From Helicobacter anseris (GTDB lineage Bacteria; Campylobacterota; Campylobacteria; Campylobacterales; Helicobacteraceae): 64,000 nucleotides of DNA. Shown piece by piece: positions 1 through 18,450 of the stretch. Each line of letters begins with the position of its first letter. Position 1 is the first letter of the stretch. The translations under genes and the position numbers were made by a program. Below the pieces are notes generated by a model that saw only the letters and a list, made by a program, of their open reading frames with translations, searched no databases and was not told the origin of the DNA. The DNA is taken from the NCBI GenBank assembly GCA_004368235.1, contig JXTW01000006.1, positions 28,680-92,679 of the forward strand, given 5' to 3'.

Positions 1-1010
1 TCACTACGACCTTTTTTGGCAATAAGCAAAGAATCAATCGTGTCAATAATTAAGAGATTGTCTATACCTAAAGTGGCTACAAAACGATCTGATAGGATGA
101 AATTATCCTTAGAATCATCTTGCAAAATATTAGATTGAGATATTTTGGATTTATCTTTGTTGTATTCATTGGCTAATGAATCGAAGCTGCCAATATCGCT
201 CCACTCAAATTTTGCCTGAATGCAAGCAACTTTTTTGCTTTTTTCCATTAGTGCATAGTCAATGCTGATAGAGGGCATATCTAGACTAAGCTCTTTTGAT
301 AATCGCAAGCAAGTATTTTTGTTTTGCTCATTATAAATGTTTTCTTTAGTGGCGTGATCATAGACATTTTTAGTTGTATCAAAAACTTCTTTAGCATATG
401 TTTTTAATTCATTTAAGAATATGCCAGCACAGAAGCAAAACATACCGCTATTCCAATAGAAATCCTTAGATTTTATATAAGATTTGGCAGTGGCTAGATT
501 TGGCTTTTCAATAAATTGTTGAACAATATTATCTTTAGCCTGGATGTATCCGTAGCCAGTATGAGGGGATGTGGGGACGATACCAAATGTTGTAAGGTAG
601 CCTTGTTTGGCAAATTCTATAGCTTCATAAATTGTCTGTATATATGCTGTATGATCTTGAATATAGTGATCACTAGGTAAAATTAATAAAATATCCTCTG
701 GATTAGCATTAAAAGCGCTAAAGGCAATAGCAGGTGCTGTATTTCTAGGAATAGATTCTAAAATAATGCTACTTATAGGAATGGAGATGTCTCTGGCTTG
801 ATCATTAATAAGAAAGTAAAATTGTTCGTTAGAAATTACTTCAAATGTTGTTCCTTTGGTTGAGAGTAGAGGAGAATTACGTAGTAGAGTTTGTTGAAAT
901 AGAGAATGTTTACCTATAAGTGTATTAAATTGTTTTGGAAAGCTTTCTCTAGAAATGGGCCAAAGTCGAGTACCACTACCGCCACATAGAACTACAATTT
1001 TAAGATTCAT
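1..1010 (-). CDS. manC: Mannose-1-phosphate guanylyltransferase (possibly bifunctional with mannose-6-phosphate isomerase), 3-prime truncated
   Basis: The gene makes GDP-mannose from mannose-1-phosphate and GTP, a precursor for surface polysaccharide and GDP-fucose. About 336 N-terminal residues are visible; the C-terminus lies beyond the window edge. The start ATG (1008-1010 on this strand) follows an AAGGA ribosome site. The protein opens with the nucleotidyltransferase signature GGSGTRLWPISRE, then RNTAPAIAF, a DHYI segment, the sugar-binding FIEKP motif and a YWNSGMF motif, as in the ManC/AlgA family. Whether a C-terminal cupin isomerase domain follows cannot be seen. It is transcribed away from the tRNA-tuf cluster and is probably unrelated to it. 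Family assignment is firm; bifunctionality is inference. Confidence 0.9.
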   Translation of the reverse strand, partial: MNLKIVVLCGGSGTRLWPISRESFPKQFNTLIGKHSLFQQTLLRNSPLLSTKGTTFEVISNEQFYFLINDQARDISIPISSIILESIPRNTAPAIAFSAFNANPEDILLILPSDHYIQDHTAYIQTIYEAIEFAKQGYLTTFGIVPTSPHTGYGYIQAKDNIVQQFIEKPNLATAKSYIKSKDFYWNSGMFCFCAGIFLNELKTYAKEVFDTTKNVYDHATKENIYNEQNKNTCLRLSKELSLDMPSISIDYALMEKSKKVACIQAKFEWSDIGSFDSLANEYNKDKSKISQSNILQDDSKDNFILSDRFVATLGIDNLLIIDTIDSLLIAKKGRS

Positions 1011-1063
1011 ATTTTCAGTCCTTAAGTAATATAGTAATGAATAAACTAAAATATTTTGCACCT

Positions 1064-1072
1064 ATAGTAGCA
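1064..1072 (-). promoter_or_regulatory. Extended -10 promoter for manC
   Basis: Read on the minus strand the site is TGC followed by TACTAT, an extended -10 element about 55 bases upstream of the manC start. Helicobacter housekeeping promoters commonly lack a recognisable -35, which fits. Position and motif are seen; function is inferred. Confidence 0.45.
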
Positions 1073-1204
1073 CATTCTTGATTTTTAAACCATAGATTCT
1101 AAAATTAAAATAATAAAAATTAATAGCTTTAAAGATAAAATAATCATGTAAATTTTATTATTTAATTAAAAAAAGTAGCCTAAGAATTGGTCCTATATTA
1201 ATGC

Positions 1205-1233
1205 TTGACTTTTAAAATAAAAATTGATATAAT
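1205..1233 (+). promoter_or_regulatory. Housekeeping promoter of the tRNA-tuf operon
   Basis: TTGACT (1205-1210), a 17-base spacer and TATAAT (1228-1233) make an almost perfect vegetative promoter, with a GC-rich CGCGC patch just downstream. It lies about 45 bases before the first tRNA. A near-consensus -35 box is unusual in Helicobacter and suits a strong stable-RNA promoter. Confidence 0.85.
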
Positions 1234-1278
1234 TCGCGCTTCTAGTTTAAAACTAGAAATGGAATTTATATTTGTTAT

Positions 1279-1354
1279 GCTGGTTTAGCTCAGTTGGTAG
1301 AGCAGCTGCCTTGTAAGCAGCAGGTCGGGGGTTCAAGTCCCTTAACCAGCTCCA
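1279..1354 (+). tRNA. tRNA-Thr (anticodon TGT)
   Basis: A 76-base cloverleaf with acceptor arms GCTGGTT and AACCAGC, a GGTTCAAGTCC T-arm and encoded CCA. The anticodon loop CTTGTAA gives TGT, decoding ACA and other ACN codons. It is the first gene of the Thr-Tyr-Gly-Thr-tuf cluster, an order also familiar from Escherichia coli. Confidence 0.97.
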
Positions 1355-1419
1355 TTCAAACTCTTTACAGACTTTTCTGTTTCAGTGTTTTGACCAGTTT
1401 TTCTGACGGTGTTATTTTT

Positions 1420-1504
<85 letters not shown>

Positions 1505-1530
1505 CTTACAGAGTTTATTAGTTAAATGAT

Positions 1531-1607
1531 GCGGGAATAGCTCAGTTGGCTAGAGCATCAGCCTTCCAAGCTGAGGGTCGCGGGTTCGAGCCCCGTTTCC
1601 CGCTCCA
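1531..1607 (+). tRNA. tRNA-Gly (anticodon TCC)
   Basis: A 77-base cloverleaf with acceptor arms GCGGGAA and TTCCCGC, T-loop GGTTCGAGCC and encoded CCA. The anticodon loop CTTCCAA gives TCC, reading GGA and GGG. Confidence 0.97.
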
Positions 1608-1672
1608 TATACTGGGAGCTGATTTGGCAGAGTTTATCTTCTTGTATATTTTGCTTTTGCTCCAGTAATAGT

Positions 1673-1747
1673 GCCCATATAGCTCAGTGGCAGAGCACTT
1701 CCTTGGTAAGGAAGAGGTCGGCGGTTCAATCCCGCTTATGGGCTCCA
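1673..1747 (+). tRNA. tRNA-Thr (anticodon GGT)
   Basis: A 75-base cloverleaf with acceptor arms GCCCATA and TATGGGC and encoded CCA. The anticodon loop TTGGTAA gives GGT, reading ACC and ACT. It is the second threonine isoacceptor of the cluster and directly precedes tuf. Confidence 0.97.
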
Positions 1748-1844
1748 GTTTATTGATTTTATTTTGTTCGGATTGGCTTCTAATTTAGCTTTTTTGGTGT
1801 AAAATTAGGGTTTAAATCTTAGAAATCTTTTAGAGGAGAAAAAT

Positions 1845-3044
1845 ATGGCTAAAGAAAAATTTGTCAAAAACAAACCGCATGTCAATGTCGGAACAATCGG
1901 ACACGTAGACCATGGTAAAACTACTTTGAGTGCGGCAATTTCTGCTGTATTGTCTGTAAAGGGTCTTGCAGAGATGAGAGATTATGACAATATTGATAAC
2001 GCACCCGAAGAAAAAGAAAGAGGTATTACCATTGCTACTTCTCATATTGAGTATGAAACAGAAAATCGTCATTATGCTCACGTAGATTGCCCAGGGCACG
2101 CTGATTATGTAAAAAATATGATTACTGGTGCTGCTCAAATGGATGGAGCAATTCTTGTTGTATCTGCTGCTGATGGTCCAATGCCACAAACTCGTGAGCA
2201 TATTTTGCTTTCTCGCCAAGTAGGAGTACCTTATATTGTTGTTTTTCTTAATAAGCAAGATATGGTTGATGATCAGGAATTACTTGATCTTGTTGAGATG
2301 GAAGTAAGAGAATTGCTAAGTGCTTATGAATTCCCTGGCGATGATACTCCTATTGTTGCAGGTTCTGCTCTTAAAGCTCTTGAAGAAGCAAAAAGTGGAA
2401 CTCTTGGTGAGTGGAGTGAAAAAGTATTAAAGCTAATGGCTGAAGTAGATGCTTACATTCCAACTCCAGAGAGAGATACTGATAAAACCTTCTTAATGCC
2501 TGTTGAAGATGTTTTCTCGATTGCTGGTCGTGGAACTGTTGTAACAGGAAGAATTGATAGAGGTGTTGTAAAAGTTGGTGATGAAGTAGAGATTGTTGGA
2601 ATTAGAGATACACAAAAAACTACAGTTACTGGCGTTGAGATGTTTAGAAAAGAGCTAGATCAAGGTGAAGCTGGTGATAATGTTGGTATACTCTTAAGAG
2701 GAACTAAAAAAGAAGAAGTTGAAAGAGGTATGGTTCTTTGTAAGCCAGGTTCAATCACTCCTCATAAAAAGTTTGAAGGAGAGATTTATGTTCTTTCTAA
2801 GGATGAAGGTGGTCGCCATACTCCTTTTTTCGATGGTTATAGACCACAATTTTATGTACGAACAACTGACGTGACTGGTTCAATTAAGTTACCTGATGGC
2901 GTAGAGATGGTTATGCCTGGCGATAATATTAAGATCACTGTTGAATTAATTACTCCAATTGCACTTGAGTTAGGAACCAAATTTGCTATTCGTGAAGGTG
3001 GTAGAACTGTTGGTGCTGGTGTTGTTACAAAGATTATTGAGTAA
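1845..3044 (+). CDS. tuf: Elongation factor Tu
   Basis: EF-Tu carries aminoacyl-tRNA to the ribosome as a GTP complex. The 399-residue product has the G1 loop [10 protein letters not shown] near residue 19, the switch segment [18 protein letters not shown] (G3) and NKQDMV (G4), then two beta-barrel domains. Length is normal. AGAGGAG lies just upstream of the ATG. The gene follows tRNA-Thr by about 100 bases and is probably co-transcribed with the tRNAs; a TGTAAAAT sequence at 1798-1805 could be a secondary -10 element. rpmG follows after 23 bases. No second tuf copy lies beside fusA, in keeping with a single tuf gene. Confidence 0.99.
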   Translation: MAKEKFVKNKPHVNVGTIGHVDHGKTTLSAAISAVLSVKGLAEMRDYDNIDNAPEEKERGITIATSHIEYETENRHYAHVDCPGHADYVKNMITGAAQMDGAILVVSAADGPMPQTREHILLSRQVGVPYIVVFLNKQDMVDDQELLDLVEMEVRELLSAYEFPGDDTPIVAGSALKALEEAKSGTLGEWSEKVLKLMAEVDAYIPTPERDTDKTFLMPVEDVFSIAGRGTVVTGRIDRGVVKVGDEVEIVGIRDTQKTTVTGVEMFRKELDQGEAGDNVGILLRGTKKEEVERGMVLCKPGSITPHKKFEGEIYVLSKDEGGRHTPFFDGYRPQFYVRTTDVTGSIKLPDGVEMVMPGDNIKITVELITPIALELGTKFAIREGGRTVGAGVVTKIIE

Positions 3045-3067
3045 TTAATAATAATTTAGGATTGACA

Positions 3068-3226
3068 ATGAAGGTTAAAATTGGATTGAAGTGTTCTGAA
3101 TGTGGTGATATTAATTATAGCACTACAAAGAATGCAAAAACTAATACAGAAAAACTGGAGCTCAAAAAATTCTGTCCAAGATTAAATAAGCACACAGTGC
3201 ATAAAGAAGTCAAGCTAAAAAGCTAG
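3068..3226 (+). CDS. rpmG: 50S ribosomal protein L33
   Basis: A 52-residue basic protein of the large subunit, beginning [19 protein letters not shown]. Two cysteines at 9 and 12 and a third at 36 mark the zinc-ribbon form of L33, but the fourth ligand position after Cys36 is not cysteine (CPRLNKH instead of the CPxCxKH type). From memory H. pylori L33 shows the same loss. It lies between tuf and tRNA-Trp, a usual place in this phylum. Confidence 0.95.
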   Translation: MKVKIGLKCSECGDINYSTTKNAKTNTEKLELKKFCPRLNKHTVHKEVKLKS

Positions 3227-3229
3227 AGT

Positions 3230-3256
3230 CTTGGGGGATTTTCCCCTAAGATTTTT
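3230..3256 (+). terminator. Terminator-like hairpin abutting tRNA-Trp
   Basis: The segment 3230-3238 pairs with 3242-3250 (nine pairs, one G-T) around a three-base loop and is followed by A and five T. The T run ends at the first base of tRNA-Trp (3257). It may attenuate the tuf-rpmG transcript before secE-nusG, or mark tRNA processing. The pairing is seen; the role is inferred. Confidence 0.55.
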
Positions 3257-3332
3257 AGGTCAGTAGCTCCAATGGTAGAGCGTCGGTCTCCAAAACCGAG
3301 TGTTGGGGGTTCGAGTCCCTCCTGGCCTGCCA
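3257..3332 (+). tRNA. tRNA-Trp (anticodon CCA)
   Basis: A 76-base cloverleaf with acceptor arms AGGTCAG and CTGGCCT, G discriminator and encoded CCA. The anticodon loop CTCCAAA gives CCA. It sits between rpmG and secE, as in related genomes. Confidence 0.97.
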
Positions 3333-3377
3333 TTTGCTAAATTGGATGGAAGTTAAACTAAATATAAAGTGTAAGAA

Positions 3378-3557
3378 ATGAAAAGAATAATTACTTATTA
3401 CAAAATGGCAAGAGAAGAACTTGAAAAAGTGATTTTCCCCACTAAAGAACAAAGGCGTACAGCATTTATCTCTGTTCTTATAGTTGTAAGTGCAGTTTCT
3501 ATTTTTTTAGCTTTGGTAGATTTTATTTTGTCTGCTTCTGTATCTAGTATTCTTTGA
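3378..3557 (+). CDS. secE: Preprotein translocase subunit SecE
   Basis: A 59-residue protein: a short amphipathic segment ending ELEKVIFPTKEQRR, then one transmembrane helix (about residues 29-52). This is the minimal single-helix SecE that clamps SecY in the inner membrane. The ATG at 3378 lies 45 bases after tRNA-Trp. nusG follows after 17 bases with the usual secE-nusG pairing. Identity rests on size, the preserved motif and its position. Confidence 0.95.
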   Translation: MKRIITYYKMAREELEKVIFPTKEQRRTAFISVLIVVSAVSIFLALVDFILSASVSSIL

Positions 3558-3574
3558 TTGTATAGGAGAGTTTT

Positions 3575-4096
3575 ATGTCGCTAGATTGGTATGCAATACA
3601 GACTTATTCTGGTAGTGAACAAGCAGTAGAGCGAGCAATTAGAAATTTAATGGATAGTGCCAAAATTGATTGCCGTATTGTTGTGCCTACAGAGGATGTA
3701 TTTGAATATAAAAATGGTAAAAAAATTATGAAACAGCGTAGTATTTATCCTGGGTATGTTTTTATTCAGGTTGAGCTTGATACTTCTATTTGGCATATGA
3801 TCCAAAAATTGCCAAAGGTTTCAAAATTTATTGGCGAAGACAAAAAGCCAACACCATTAAGTCAAGAGGATGTGAATTCTATCCTAGAAAAAATAGAAAA
3901 GCGTGCTGAACCTAAACCTAAGATTTTCTTTGGTAAGGGTGAAGTGGTACGTATTATTAATGGACCATTTGTAAACTTTACAGCTGTGGTTGAAGAATAT
4001 GATGTCGAGCATGAAAAACTAAAACTTAATGTTTCTATCTTTGGTAGGAATACTCCTATAGAGATACTGTATTCACAAGTAGAAAAAATAGTATAA
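3575..4096 (+). CDS. nusG: Transcription termination/antitermination protein NusG
   Basis: A 173-residue protein that links RNA polymerase to Rho or to the leading ribosome. The N-terminal NGN domain opens LDWYAIQTYSGSEQAVERAI and contains the typical YPGYVFIQVEL segment; the C-terminal KOW domain holds FGKGEVVRIINGPFVNF. The start follows AGGAG. It is placed between secE and rplK as in most bacteria. Confidence 0.98.
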   Translation: MSLDWYAIQTYSGSEQAVERAIRNLMDSAKIDCRIVVPTEDVFEYKNGKKIMKQRSIYPGYVFIQVELDTSIWHMIQKLPKVSKFIGEDKKPTPLSQEDVNSILEKIEKRAEPKPKIFFGKGEVVRIINGPFVNFTAVVEEYDVEHEKLKLNVSIFGRNTPIEILYSQVEKIV

Positions 4097-4109
4097 GTAA
4101 GGATGAAAT

Positions 4110-4535
4110 ATGGCAAAAAAGATTGTTGGTGAGTTAAAGCTTCAAATTCCTGCTGGTAAGGCGAATCCATCTCCACCTGTTGGACCGGCTCTAGGTCAGA
4201 GAGGAATTAATATTATGGAATTTTGTAAGGCTTTTAACGAAAAGACTAAGGATATGGGTAATTTTAATATTCCTGTTTTAATTACTGTATATCAAGATAA
4301 GAGTTTCAGCTTTATTACAAAAAAGCCACCAGTGACTGATTTGATTAAAAAAGCTGCAAATATCACAAAGGGTTCTGATAATCCTTTAAAAAATAAAATT
4401 GGCACATTGACTGAAAAGCAACTTGAAGAAATTGCTACCACAAAAATGGAAGATTTGAATGCCAATGATATTGAGGCAGCAAAAAAAATTGTTGCTGGTA
4501 GTGCTAGAAGCATGGGTATTGATATTGTAGATTAA
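4110..4535 (+). CDS. rplK: 50S ribosomal protein L11
   Basis: A 141-residue protein of the GTPase-associated centre, binding 23S rRNA with the L10-L12 stalk. The N-terminal domain has [22 protein letters not shown], the thiostrepton-region signature; the C-terminal RNA-binding domain ends with the [10 protein letters not shown] motif. It starts 13 bases after nusG behind AAGGA, and rplA follows. Confidence 0.98.
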   Translation: MAKKIVGELKLQIPAGKANPSPPVGPALGQRGINIMEFCKAFNEKTKDMGNFNIPVLITVYQDKSFSFITKKPPVTDLIKKAANITKGSDNPLKNKIGTLTEKQLEEIATTKMEDLNANDIEAAKKIVAGSARSMGIDIVD

Positions 4536-4575
4536 TGTTAAGAAAATAATAAACTATTGATGGAGATTGAAAGGT

Positions 4576-5280
4576 ATGGGAAAAAAGGTAGCCAAAAGAT
4601 TACAAAATTTACTATCAAAATTTGATAGTACACAGTTATTTAGTTTAGAGGAAGGTGTGAAAGTAGCAAAAAGCCTTGCTTCTGCTAAATTTGATGAAAC
4701 TGTTGAAATTTCACTAAGACTTGGCGTTGACCCAAGACATGCCGACCAGATGATTAGAGGAGCGGTAGTGTTGCCACATGGTACTGGAAAAAAAGTCCGT
4801 GTAGCAGTATTTGCTAAAGATTTAAAAGCTGATGAGGCTAAAAAGGCTGGTGCGGATATTGTGGGCGATGAAGATCTAGTTGAAATGATTAAAAATGGAA
4901 ATATTGATTTTGATATGCTCATTGCTACACCAGATATGATGGCTCTTGTTGGTAAGGTGGGTAGGATTTTAGGACCGAAAGGTTTAATGCCAAATCCAAA
5001 GACTGGAACTGTAACTTTAGAAGTTGGCAAGGCTGTAGAGAATGCTAAAAGTGGGCAGGTAAACTTTAGAGTTGATAAGAAGGGAAATATTCATGCTCCG
5101 CTTGGTAAGGTTAGTTTTTCAGAAGATAAAATTAAAGATAATTTAGTAGAATTTTTAAAAACTATTAATCGTCTTAAACCTGCTAGTGCAAAAGGCAAGT
5201 ATATCAAGGGTGCAGCCTTGTCATTGACAATGTCTCCATCAGTTAAGCTGGATACACAAGAGTTGGTAGATATTAAGTAG
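4576..5280 (+). CDS. rplA: 50S ribosomal protein L1
   Basis: A 234-residue protein of the L1 stalk and, in other bacteria, the translational repressor of the rplK-rplA message. It contains [20 protein letters not shown] and [19 protein letters not shown], both family signatures. A TTG three codons upstream (4567) is in frame, but the ATG at 4576 has GGAG ten bases upstream and gives the standard N-terminus MGKKVAKR, so I prefer it. Confidence 0.97.
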   Translation: MGKKVAKRLQNLLSKFDSTQLFSLEEGVKVAKSLASAKFDETVEISLRLGVDPRHADQMIRGAVVLPHGTGKKVRVAVFAKDLKADEAKKAGADIVGDEDLVEMIKNGNIDFDMLIATPDMMALVGKVGRILGPKGLMPNPKTGTVTLEVGKAVENAKSGQVNFRVDKKGNIHAPLGKVSFSEDKIKDNLVEFLKTINRLKPASAKGKYIKGAALSLTMSPSVKLDTQELVDIK

Positions 5281-5303
5281 TTTTCTTTATTTGTATTTTT
5301 ATC

Positions 5304-5371
5304 TTTAGACTAGAGACTATAAGGGCGTTAGCTTAATTATATTTTATTCCTTATATAAGTTTAAGTCTAGA
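5304..5371 (+). promoter_or_regulatory. Putative L10 leader structure ahead of rplJ
   Basis: The 103-base rplA-rplJ gap can form a long-range stem, 5304-5311 with 5364-5371 (eight pairs, one G-T), whose 3-prime foot ends just before the AAGGAGG ribosome site of rplJ. Such leaders bind the L10-L12 complex and shut off rplJ-rplL in many bacteria. The pairing is seen; regulation is inferred by analogy. Confidence 0.45.
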
Positions 5372-5383
5372 AAGGAGGAAATG

Positions 5384-5866
5384 ATGACAAAGCAGGATAA
5401 GAAAGTTTTGGTAGATTCTTTGGTTACAGAGTTTAAAAAATGTAATTCTTTAATTATCTGTGATTATAAGGGTTTGACTGTTAAGCAACTTGAAACTTTA
5501 AGAGATGTTGCCAGAAAATCAGAAGCTAGAGTGCAGGTTATTAAAAATACGCTTGCAAAAATTGCTTTGAAAGAAGCTGGCTATCCTAATTTTGATATTA
5601 AAGATACTAATATCTTTATATGGAGTAATGAACAGATTAGTCTTTCTAAGTTTGTAACAAAGTTTGCAGATGACAATAAAGAAACCTTTAGTGTTAAAAT
5701 GGGTTGCTTTGATGGTGAAATTGTTGATACTGCTCATATTACAACAATTTCTAAAATGCCAAGTCGTGATGAGCTTATTGGTATGCTATTGTCTGTTTGG
5801 ACTGGTCCAGCACGTTATTTTGCTACGGCGCTAGATAATTTAAAGAAGCAAAAAGAAAATGAATAA
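5384..5866 (+). CDS. rplJ: 50S ribosomal protein L10
   Basis: A 160-residue protein that anchors L12 dimers to the ribosome. It contains [18 protein letters not shown] and [15 protein letters not shown] near the N-terminus and ends in a helical L12-binding tail ([16 protein letters not shown]). Two ATGs are adjacent (5381 and 5384); the second has the better distance to AAGGAGG. rplL follows after 15 bases. Confidence 0.97.
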   Translation: MTKQDKKVLVDSLVTEFKKCNSLIICDYKGLTVKQLETLRDVARKSEARVQVIKNTLAKIALKEAGYPNFDIKDTNIFIWSNEQISLSKFVTKFADDNKETFSVKMGCFDGEIVDTAHITTISKMPSRDELIGMLLSVWTGPARYFATALDNLKKQKENE

Positions 5867-5881
5867 TTTGAGGAGTTAAAA

Positions 5882-6259
5882 ATGGCAATTACAAAAGAAG
5901 AAATTTTAGATTATATTGGTGGTATGTCTGTTCTTGAGCTTTCAGAACTTGTGAAAGCTTTTGAGGAAAAATTTGGTGTTTCAGCTGCTCCTACTGTAGT
6001 AGCTGGTGGAGCTGCTGTAGCTGGTGGAGCTGCTGCTGGTGAAGAAAAAACAGAATTTAATATTGTGCTTACTGATGCAGGTGCTAATAAGATTAATGTT
6101 ATTAAGGTGGTAAGAGAGATTACAGGTCTTGGTCTAAAAGAAGCTAAAGAAGCTACTGAATCTACCCCAAGCGTACTTAAAGAGGGTGTGAGCAAAGAAG
6201 ATGCTGAAGCCTTTAAGAAAAAATTAGAGGAAGCAGGGGCAAAAGTAGAGGTAAAATAA
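5882..6259 (+). CDS. rplL: 50S ribosomal protein L7/L12
   Basis: A 125-residue stalk protein that recruits translational GTPases. The N-terminal dimerisation helices are followed by an Ala/Gly hinge ([13 protein letters not shown]) and a C-terminal domain with [13 protein letters not shown]. Length is normal. A strong hairpin with a T run follows the stop before rpoBC. Confidence 0.98.
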   Translation: MAITKEEILDYIGGMSVLELSELVKAFEEKFGVSAAPTVVAGGAAVAGGAAAGEEKTEFNIVLTDAGANKINVIKVVREITGLGLKEAKEATESTPSVLKEGVSKEDAEAFKKKLEEAGAKVEVK

Positions 6260-6283
6260 CTTTTGATAGCTTAAAAATATGTT

Positions 6284-6318
6284 AAACCCAAGGCTATTTG
6301 AATGGCTTTGGGTTTTTT
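6284..6318 (+). terminator. Attenuator/terminator between rplL and rpoBC
   Basis: A 13-pair hairpin (6284-6296 with 6303-6315, one or two G-T pairs, six-base loop) runs directly into seven T. This is a textbook intrinsic terminator in front of an essential co-directional gene, so it probably reduces rather than abolishes read-through. E. coli also has an attenuator in the rplL-rpoB space. Confidence 0.85.
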
Positions 6319-6360
6319 TGTGTTAACACTTTAATAAATTTGTTTAGCAGATTTGCTTAG

Positions 6361-15060
<8,700 letters not shown>

Positions 15061-15134
15061 CTAAGCCAAATAAAAGATTTTTTTTTGTAGAATCTAGCAT
15101 TTTTATCAAAAAACATTAGACGAAAGGAATTAAA

Positions 15135-16009
<875 letters not shown>

Positions 16010-16018
16010 GGAGACAAT

Positions 16019-18097
16019 ATGGCAAGACAAACCCCACTTAATAGAATTAGAAATATTGGTATTGCCGCACATATTGATGCAGGTAAAACGACAACATCAG
16101 AGCGCATTCTTTTTTATACTGGTGTAAGTCATAAAATTGGTGAAGTGCATGATGGTGCTGCAACAATGGATTGGATGGAGCAAGAAAAAGAGCGTGGTAT
16201 TACAATTACATCAGCAGCAACAACTTGCTTTTGGAATAACCATCAGATTAATCTGATTGATACTCCAGGACACGTGGATTTTACTATTGAAGTTGAGCGT
16301 TCTATGAGAGTTTTAGATGGTGCAGTAGCAGTATTTTGTTCTGTAGGTGGTGTACAGCCACAAAGTGAAACTGTTTGGCGTCAAGCAAATAAGTATGGTG
16401 TGCCAAGAATGGTTTTTGTCAATAAGATGGATAGAATTGGTGCTAATTTTTATAATGTAGAGTCTCAAATTCGTCAACGACTTAAGGCAAATCCTGTGCC
16501 AATTAATATTCCTATTGGTTCAGAGGATACATTTAAGGGTGTGGTTGATCTTATTAGTATGAAAGCTTTTGTTTGGAATAATGAGGCTATGGGTGCAAAA
16601 TATGATATTGAGGAGATACCAGCCGAGCTTGTGGATAAAGCCAAGGAATATCGTGAAAAACTTTTAGAAGCTGCAGCCGAGCAAGATGAAGCTTTAATGA
16701 AAAAGTATCTTAGTGGTGAAGAGCTTAGTATTGAAGAGATTAAAAAAGGCATTAAAGCTGGTTGTCATAAGATGGAAATTATTCCTATGTTATGTGGATC
16801 ATCTTTTAAAAATAAGGGAGTGCAAACTCTACTAGATGCCGTAGTAGACTTTTTACCAGCACCTACTGAAGTGGCTGATATTAAGGGAGTGGATCCTAAA
16901 ACAGAGGCAGAAATCCATGTAGAATCATCTGATAATGGACCTTTTGCGGCTCTTGCATTTAAAATTATGACAGATCCATTTGTTGGTCAGTTAACCTTCG
17001 TTCGAGCATATAGAGGCATGTTAGAATCTGGTAGCTATGTATTGAATTCTACAAAAGGCAAAAAAGAGCGTGTTGGTCGTTTATTAAAAATGCACTCTAA
17101 TAAAAGAGAAGATATTAAAGAAATTTATGCTGGAGAAATATGCGCATTTGTTGGATTGAAGGAAACACTCACTGGTGATACTTTGTGCGATGAAAAAGCC
17201 CCTGTAATTTTAGAGCGTATGGAGTTTCCAGAGCCTGTCATTCATATTGCAGTAGAGCCAAAAACAAAGGCAGATCAGGAGAAAATGGGTATAGCATTAG
17301 GTAAGCTTGCTGAGGAAGATCCAAGCTTCCGTGTTAGTACTCAAGAAGAGACAGGTCAGACACTTATTGGTGGTATGGGTGAATTGCATTTAGAAATTAT
17401 TGTAGATAGATTAAAGCGTGAATTTAAGGTAGAGGCTGAAGTAGGTCAGCCTCAAGTAGCTTTCCGAGAAACAGTGAGAAAAACTGTCAATAAAGAATGT
17501 AAGTATGCTAAACAATCTGGTGGTCGCGGTCAATATGGGCATGTATTTATTAAGCTTGAGCCTAAAGAGGCTGGTACTGGATATGAGTTTGTTAATGAGA
17601 TTAGTGGCGGTGTTATTCCTAAGGAATATATCCCTGCTGTTGATAAGGGTATCCAAGAAGCTATGCAAAGTGGAGTATTAGCTGGTTATCCAGTTGTGGA
17701 TTTTAAAGTTACATTATACGATGGAAGCTATCATGATGTAGATAGTTCAGAGATGGCATTTAAGATTGCTGGTTCTATGGCATTTAAAGATGCTTGCCGT
17801 GAAGCTGGAGCAGTGCTTCTTGAACCTATGATGAAGGTTGAGGTTGAAGTACCAGAGGAATATATGGGAGATGTTATTGGTGATCTTAATCGTCGTCGTG
17901 GACAGATTAACTCTATGGATGACAGAATGGGATTAAAGATAGTGAATGCTTTTGTGCCACTAGCTGAAATGTTTGGCTATTCTACTGATCTCCGATCTGC
18001 TACACAAGGGCGTGGTACTTATTCAATGGAATTTGATCATTATGGTGAGGTACCTGCTAATATTGCTAAAGAAATTATCGAAAAGCGTAAGGGTTAA
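16019..18097 (+). CDS. fusA: Elongation factor G
   Basis: The 692-residue translocase drives tRNA-mRNA movement with GTP. It has [14 protein letters not shown] (G1), [20 protein letters not shown] (G3) and NKMDRIGA (G4), then domains II to V ([27 protein letters not shown]). Length and motifs are canonical. It is the last gene of the superoperon; a perfect 11-pair terminator starts three bases after its stop. Confidence 0.99.
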   Translation: MARQTPLNRIRNIGIAAHIDAGKTTTSERILFYTGVSHKIGEVHDGAATMDWMEQEKERGITITSAATTCFWNNHQINLIDTPGHVDFTIEVERSMRVLDGAVAVFCSVGGVQPQSETVWRQANKYGVPRMVFVNKMDRIGANFYNVESQIRQRLKANPVPINIPIGSEDTFKGVVDLISMKAFVWNNEAMGAKYDIEEIPAELVDKAKEYREKLLEAAAEQDEALMKKYLSGEELSIEEIKKGIKAGCHKMEIIPMLCGSSFKNKGVQTLLDAVVDFLPAPTEVADIKGVDPKTEAEIHVESSDNGPFAALAFKIMTDPFVGQLTFVRAYRGMLESGSYVLNSTKGKKERVGRLLKMHSNKREDIKEIYAGEICAFVGLKETLTGDTLCDEKAPVILERMEFPEPVIHIAVEPKTKADQEKMGIALGKLAEEDPSFRVSTQEETGQTLIGGMGELHLEIIVDRLKREFKVEAEVGQPQVAFRETVRKTVNKECKYAKQSGGRGQYGHVFIKLEPKEAGTGYEFVNEISGGVIPKEYIPAVDKGIQEAMQSGVLAGYPVVDFKVTLYDGSYHDVDSSEMAFKIAGSMAFKDACREAGAVLLEPMMKVEVEVPEEYMGDVIGDLNRRRGQINSMDDRMGLKIVNAFVPLAEMFGYSTDLRSATQGRGTYSMEFDHYGEVPANIAKEIIEKRKG

Positions 18098-18099
18098 AT

Positions 18100-18130
18100 A
18101 AAAACCAGAGATTTTATTACTCTGGTTTTT
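18100..18130 (+). terminator. Intrinsic terminator after fusA
   Basis: Perfect 11-base arms (18100-18110 and 18120-18130) flank a nine-base loop; the distal arm ends in a T run. It closes the superoperon. Confidence 0.95.
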
Positions 18131-18161
18131 ATTATTTATATTTCTTTGGATATAACCAAAG

Positions 18162-18181
18162 TTATCTTAAAATTAAGATAA
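18162..18181. repeat. Perfect 8-bp inverted repeat upstream of the small membrane protein
   Basis: TTATCTTA, four bases AAAT, then TAAGATAA. It lies 24 bases before the start at 18205 and could be an operator or a leader hairpin. There is no T run behind it. Confidence 0.4.
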
Positions 18182-18204
18182 GGAATAATCATCAAGGTTT
18201 AGGT

Positions 18205-18399
18205 ATGAAAGAATCGAGCTTAAGAATCTGGGCATTTCCTAGTATTTGTTTTATTTTATTTCTTTATGGCATGGGCTTTGTATTGATTTATACCTATAAT
18301 CATAATTTTGGTACTGCACTCATTGAGCAATCAAAGGGTCGTGGAGAAATTGATCCTGAGGCTGTTAAACGCGAAATTATGAAATTAAAGTTAAATTAA
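18205..18399 (+). CDS. Small membrane protein of unknown function
   Basis: A 64-residue protein that I do not recognise. One hydrophobic helix (about residues 8-28, WAFPSICFILFLYGMGFVLI) is followed by a polar, charged C-terminal tail ending REIMKLKLN. The start is preceded by AGG at 8-10 bases. It stands alone after the fusA terminator and directly before the flagellar flgM-flgN-flgK group; the sigma-28-like promoter of flgM overlaps its last codon. Its codon use matches its neighbours, so it looks like a real gene. A flagellar role is only suggested by position. Confidence 0.7.
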   Translation: MKESSLRIWAFPSICFILFLYGMGFVLIYTYNHNFGTALIEQSKGRGEIDPEAVKREIMKLKLN

Positions 18400-18418
18400 A
18401 CAAGAAAAAACCGATTCT
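18392..18418 (+). promoter_or_regulatory. Sigma-28 (FliA)-type promoter for flgM
   Basis: TAAA at 18392-18395, a 15-base gap and CCGATTCT at 18411-18418 resemble the sigma-28 consensus TAAA-N15-GCCGATAA. It overlaps the stop codon of the preceding small gene and lies about 32 bases before flgM. Sigma-28 control of its own anti-sigma factor is a common flagellar feedback. Confidence 0.6.
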
Positions 18419-18450
18419 ATGAGAAAGAAAGATATTTCGAGGAGATGGGA

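Noticed and set aside
3255..3452. 65-codon minus-strand frame over tRNA-Trp and secE
   Set aside because: Antisense to a tRNA and a conserved gene; the peptide QARRDSNPQHSVLETDALP is the well-known false translation of a tRNA.
4554..5030. 158-codon minus-strand frame antisense to rplA
   Set aside because: Shadow of a ribosomal protein gene, no start signal.
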